Below are positions 33,864 to 35,717 of a stretch of DNA of 35,717 nt, piece after piece. The notes beneath the pieces were generated by a model. The model was given only the letters and a program-made list of their open reading frames with translations, ran no database searches and was not told where the DNA came from. The stretch covers positions 1-35,717 of the forward strand of contig JARBUN010000077.1 in assembly GCA_029239635.1 (NCBI GenBank), read 5' to 3'. This stretch comes from Microbacterium sp. Lineage in GTDB: Bacteria; Actinomycetota; Actinomycetes; Actinomycetales; Microbacteriaceae. Position 1 is the first letter of the stretch; every line of letters starts with the position of its first letter. Both the position numbers and the translations under genes were made by a program.

Positions 33864-34076
33864 ATGTCGATGAGCACGCAGGGCACGGTCAAATGGTTCA
33901 ACGCGGAGAAGGGCTTCGGCTTCATCGCCCCCGATGACGGCGGGCAGGACGTGTTCGCGCACTACAGCGCGATCCAGTCCGGCGGCTACCGCTCGCTCGA
34001 GGAGAACCAGCGCGTCGAGTTCGAGATCGCCCAGGGCCCGAAGGGCCTGCAGGCGGAAGACATCCGTCCCCTCTGA
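33864..34076 (+). CDS. cspA: Cold-shock domain protein
   Basis: Product of 70 residues, a single cold-shock (OB-fold) domain with the RNA-binding motifs KGFGFI (RNP1) and VFAHYSAI (RNP2-like), beginning [17 protein letters not shown]. Such proteins bind single-stranded RNA or DNA and act as RNA chaperones. ATG 33864 or ATG 33870 may be the start; the second gives [10 protein letters not shown], closer to the family norm, and neither has a good Shine-Dalgarno site. Followed by terminator hairpins. Confidence 0.95.
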   Translation: MSMSTQGTVKWFNAEKGFGFIAPDDGGQDVFAHYSAIQSGGYRSLEENQRVEFEIAQGPKGLQAEDIRPL

Positions 34077-34083
34077 CCTCTTC

Positions 34084-34141
34084 CCCCGGCGACGCCGGGG
34101 TTGCTTCGGCCGGGCACGGCGGCATCCGTCGCGCCCGGCCG
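34084..34141. terminator. Tandem terminator hairpins between convergent genes
   Basis: Immediately after cspA, ccccggc (34084-34090) pairs with gccgggg (34094-34100) over a 3-base loop and is followed by ttgctt. A second perfect 9-base-pair stem, cggccgggc (34107-34115) with gcccggccg (34133-34141), adjoins the stop of the convergent gene and may serve it. Confidence 0.75.
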
Positions 34142-34142
34142 A

Positions 34143-35717
34143 TCAGTGTTCGTGACGCACGAGGTCGAGACCGGCGGCGGCGAACTGCCGGATCGTCGCG
34201 TGCGGCAGGAAAGCCCGAGTCAAGGCCGTGCCGATGCGGGTCAGGTCGGCTTCGTCGCGGTAGAGCAGGTACATCGTCTCGTAGCGCGGGTGGAACTTCT
34301 GCTTGAACCGGTGCAGCGACGCGAAGCCGTAGACCGGCTCGAGCATCGTGGCCATGCGCTGTTGCAGGTCGGCGATGGGTCCGGCATCCGCGGGGTACTC
34401 GTGCGCGAGCGGGGCCCCGGAGAGGGACATCACGTCGGCTCCCTCGCTCGAGAACTGCATCGCGGACGAGCCGATGAGGTACTCCATGACGGGACCGAAG
34501 CCTCCGTCCCGTCGGCGCATGAGGTCGAGCGTCCAGCCGCGGACGCGGCCCTCGCCGTAGACGGGCAGCCACGACAGGAAACCGTCCACGTCGCCGGCGG
34601 GTGAGATCGCGAGCGCGACGCGCACCTCGGGGTCGCTCGCCTCATGGAGCGTGCCGAGCGTGAACCCCATCTCGGGGAGGCCCTTCTCGCCGACCCAGCT
34701 GTCGGAGATGGCCCGCAGCTGCTGGCGGATGCCCCAGGTCTCGTCCGCGAGACGCGAGAGACGGAAGGTCATGCCCTCGCGCTCGCCGCGATTGAGGGAG
34801 GTGCGGACGGCACCCCAGGCCTTGCCGGTGAAGGCCAGGCCCGGCAGGTCGACGATGGTGTCGTCGGCGACGACGATGCTGCGCCACCCCTCGGGCACGG
34901 CCGCGCGCGTCTCTTCTCCGGCGCTGAAGAAGCAGGGCGCGAGGTCCGCGGCCTCGGCCCGATCGATGAACGTGCGCACGGCGTCGGCTCGAGCCTCGAC
35001 GGGACCGAGCGCGTCCCCCAGGGCGAGGGCCACTCCGGATCGGCGTTGGAACGCGACGATGCCGCGCCCGAAGCGCGCGTACGACATGCCCTCCCACGTG
35101 GTCATCCACGACAGGGTGCCGCCGCCGGACCGGTGCAGTTCCTCCTTCACCTCCTCGACGCTGGGCGCGGGGATCTCGCCGAGCGCCGCGCGCGGGCGGG
35201 CACGGAACGCCGCACGGACGAGCACGAGGTAGACGAGCGCGATCGTCCACAGCAGGGAGGAGGCCAGCGTGATCGAGAGGTCGGCCTCGAGCAGGGTCTC
35301 GATGCCGGTGACCCCGCCCAGCAGCACCACAAGAGCGAGGAACAGCACGATCACGGCATTCAGGGCGGCGTACGCGACGAGGACGACCCACGCCCACCGG
35401 CGCCCGCGTCGGATGCCGGTGGCGACGACGAGAACGAGCACGGTGTTCACCGCCACATCGACCCACGAGCCCGACACGGGCTCGGAGGTGCCGAACGGTC
35501 CGGTCGTGGGGCTGAGGAAAGTGAGGATCTCGATCGCGCCGAGTGCGCAGACCACGACGAACGCGATGAGGCGCTGCTCGCGCACCGACACGCGTTGCGG
35601 ACGGAGGGAGCGGTCGAGCACGAGCACGAAGGCGACCGCGAAGGCGTGCTCGAGATCGGGCAGCGTGCCCCAGTAGATCAACGTCACCGACAGGCCCGCC
35701 ACGAGCACGGTCCAGGC
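34143..35717 (-). CDS. MprF-like phosphatidylglycerol lysyltransferase domain protein (DUF2156), truncated by window edge
   Basis: At least 521 residues; the start lies beyond the right edge. Several membrane segments come first (AFAVAFVLVLDR, RLIAFVVVCALGAIEILTFL, VNTVLVLVVATGI, ALNAVIVLFLALVVLLGGV and SLLWTIALVYLVLVRAAF), then a soluble C-terminal domain of about 330 residues with GGTLSWMTTWEGMSYARFG, AWGAVRTSLNRGEREG, GFLSWLPVYGEGRVRGWTLD and the end HRFKQKFHPRYETMYLLYRD, all typical of MprF/LysX-type transferases. These add lysine or alanine from tRNA to phosphatidylglycerol, lowering membrane charge and giving resistance to cationic peptides. The amino acid used cannot be told. No lysyl-tRNA synthetase fusion is visible. 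Confidence 0.88.
   Translation of the reverse strand, partial: AWTVLVAGLSVTLIYWGTLPDLEHAFAVAFVLVLDRSLRPQRVSVREQRLIAFVVVCALGAIEILTFLSPTTGPFGTSEPVSGSWVDVAVNTVLVLVVATGIRRGRRWAWVVLVAYAALNAVIVLFLALVVLLGGVTGIETLLEADLSITLASSLLWTIALVYLVLVRAAFRARPRAALGEIPAPSVEEVKEELHRSGGGTLSWMTTWEGMSYARFGRGIVAFQRRSGVALALGDALGPVEARADAVRTFIDRAEAADLAPCFFSAGEETRAAVPEGWRSIVVADDTIVDLPGLAFTGKAWGAVRTSLNRGEREGMTFRLSRLADETWGIRQQLRAISDSWVGEKGLPEMGFTLGTLHEASDPEVRVALAISPAGDVDGFLSWLPVYGEGRVRGWTLDLMRRRDGGFGPVMEYLIGSSAMQFSSEGADVMSLSGAPLAHEYPADAGPIADLQQRMATMLEPVYGFASLHRFKQKFHPRYETMYLLYRDEADLTRIGTALTRAFLPHATIRQFAAAGLDLVRHEH

Overview
This window is the chromosomal replication-origin region of a high-GC Gram-positive bacterium, most likely Microbacterium or a close relative in Microbacteriaceae. 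The evidence is the gene order (rsmG-jag-yidC-yidD-rnpA-rpmH / dnaA-dnaN-recF-dciA-gyrB-gyrA-DUF3566-tRNA-Ile-tRNA-Ala, then ppi-rhomboid-crgA-sortase E-pabA and the pknB/pknA/pbpA/rodA/pstP/fhaB/fhaA cell-wall cluster), very GC-rich third codon positions, frequent GTG starts, tRNA genes without encoded CCA, and leaderless promoters. The genus is an inference from gene order and protein style, not from a search.

Layout. 1-1506: about 1.5 kb without a convincing gene, holding two ParB-binding parS sites (37-52 and 932-947). 1507-4582, minus strand: rsmG, jag, yidC, yidD, rnpA and rpmH, a tight operon for ribosome/RNA maturation and membrane-protein insertion. 4583-6743: dnaA flanked by DnaA boxes; the dnaA-dnaN spacer, with two perfect and several imperfect DnaA boxes and three GTTAAC palindromes, is the probable oriC. 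6744-14692, plus strand: dnaN, recF, dciA, gyrB, gyrA and a DUF3566 membrane protein (replication and supercoiling). 14761-14919: tRNA-Ile and tRNA-Ala. 15011-20060: Nudix hydrolase, YbaK deacylase, an unknown membrane-anchored protein, cyclophilin, rhomboid protease, CrgA, sortase E, a 51-residue membrane protein and a glutamine amidotransferase. 20038-28799, minus strand: the Ser/Thr kinase, PASTA, penicillin-binding, SEDS, phosphatase and FHA operon controlling growth and division. 28953-35717: tRNA-Leu, a DUF368 (PopT-type) lipid-carrier translocase, a broken GH16-like gene, an endonuclease/exonuclease/phosphatase-fold protein, small proteins, a GNAT-like protein, an FCD-type GntR regulator, a cold-shock protein and a truncated MprF-like lysyltransferase.

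The most unusual observation is that three normally essential genes, dnaN, gyrA and rodA, each lack an internal block (roughly 65, 65-75 and 130 bases) whose loss shifts the frame, and a fourth gene (GH16-like) has a small frameshift. The flanking halves are well conserved, so assembly or sequencing deletions are the likeliest cause; true lesions would imply intact copies elsewhere. Other signals are a strongly over-represented heptamer GGATGCC/GGCATCC and a recurrent leaderless promoter architecture (TANNNT 6-7 bases before the start codon). I see no CRISPR array, prophage, insertion sequence or evident new defence system: apart from the items flagged, this is a conserved core region.
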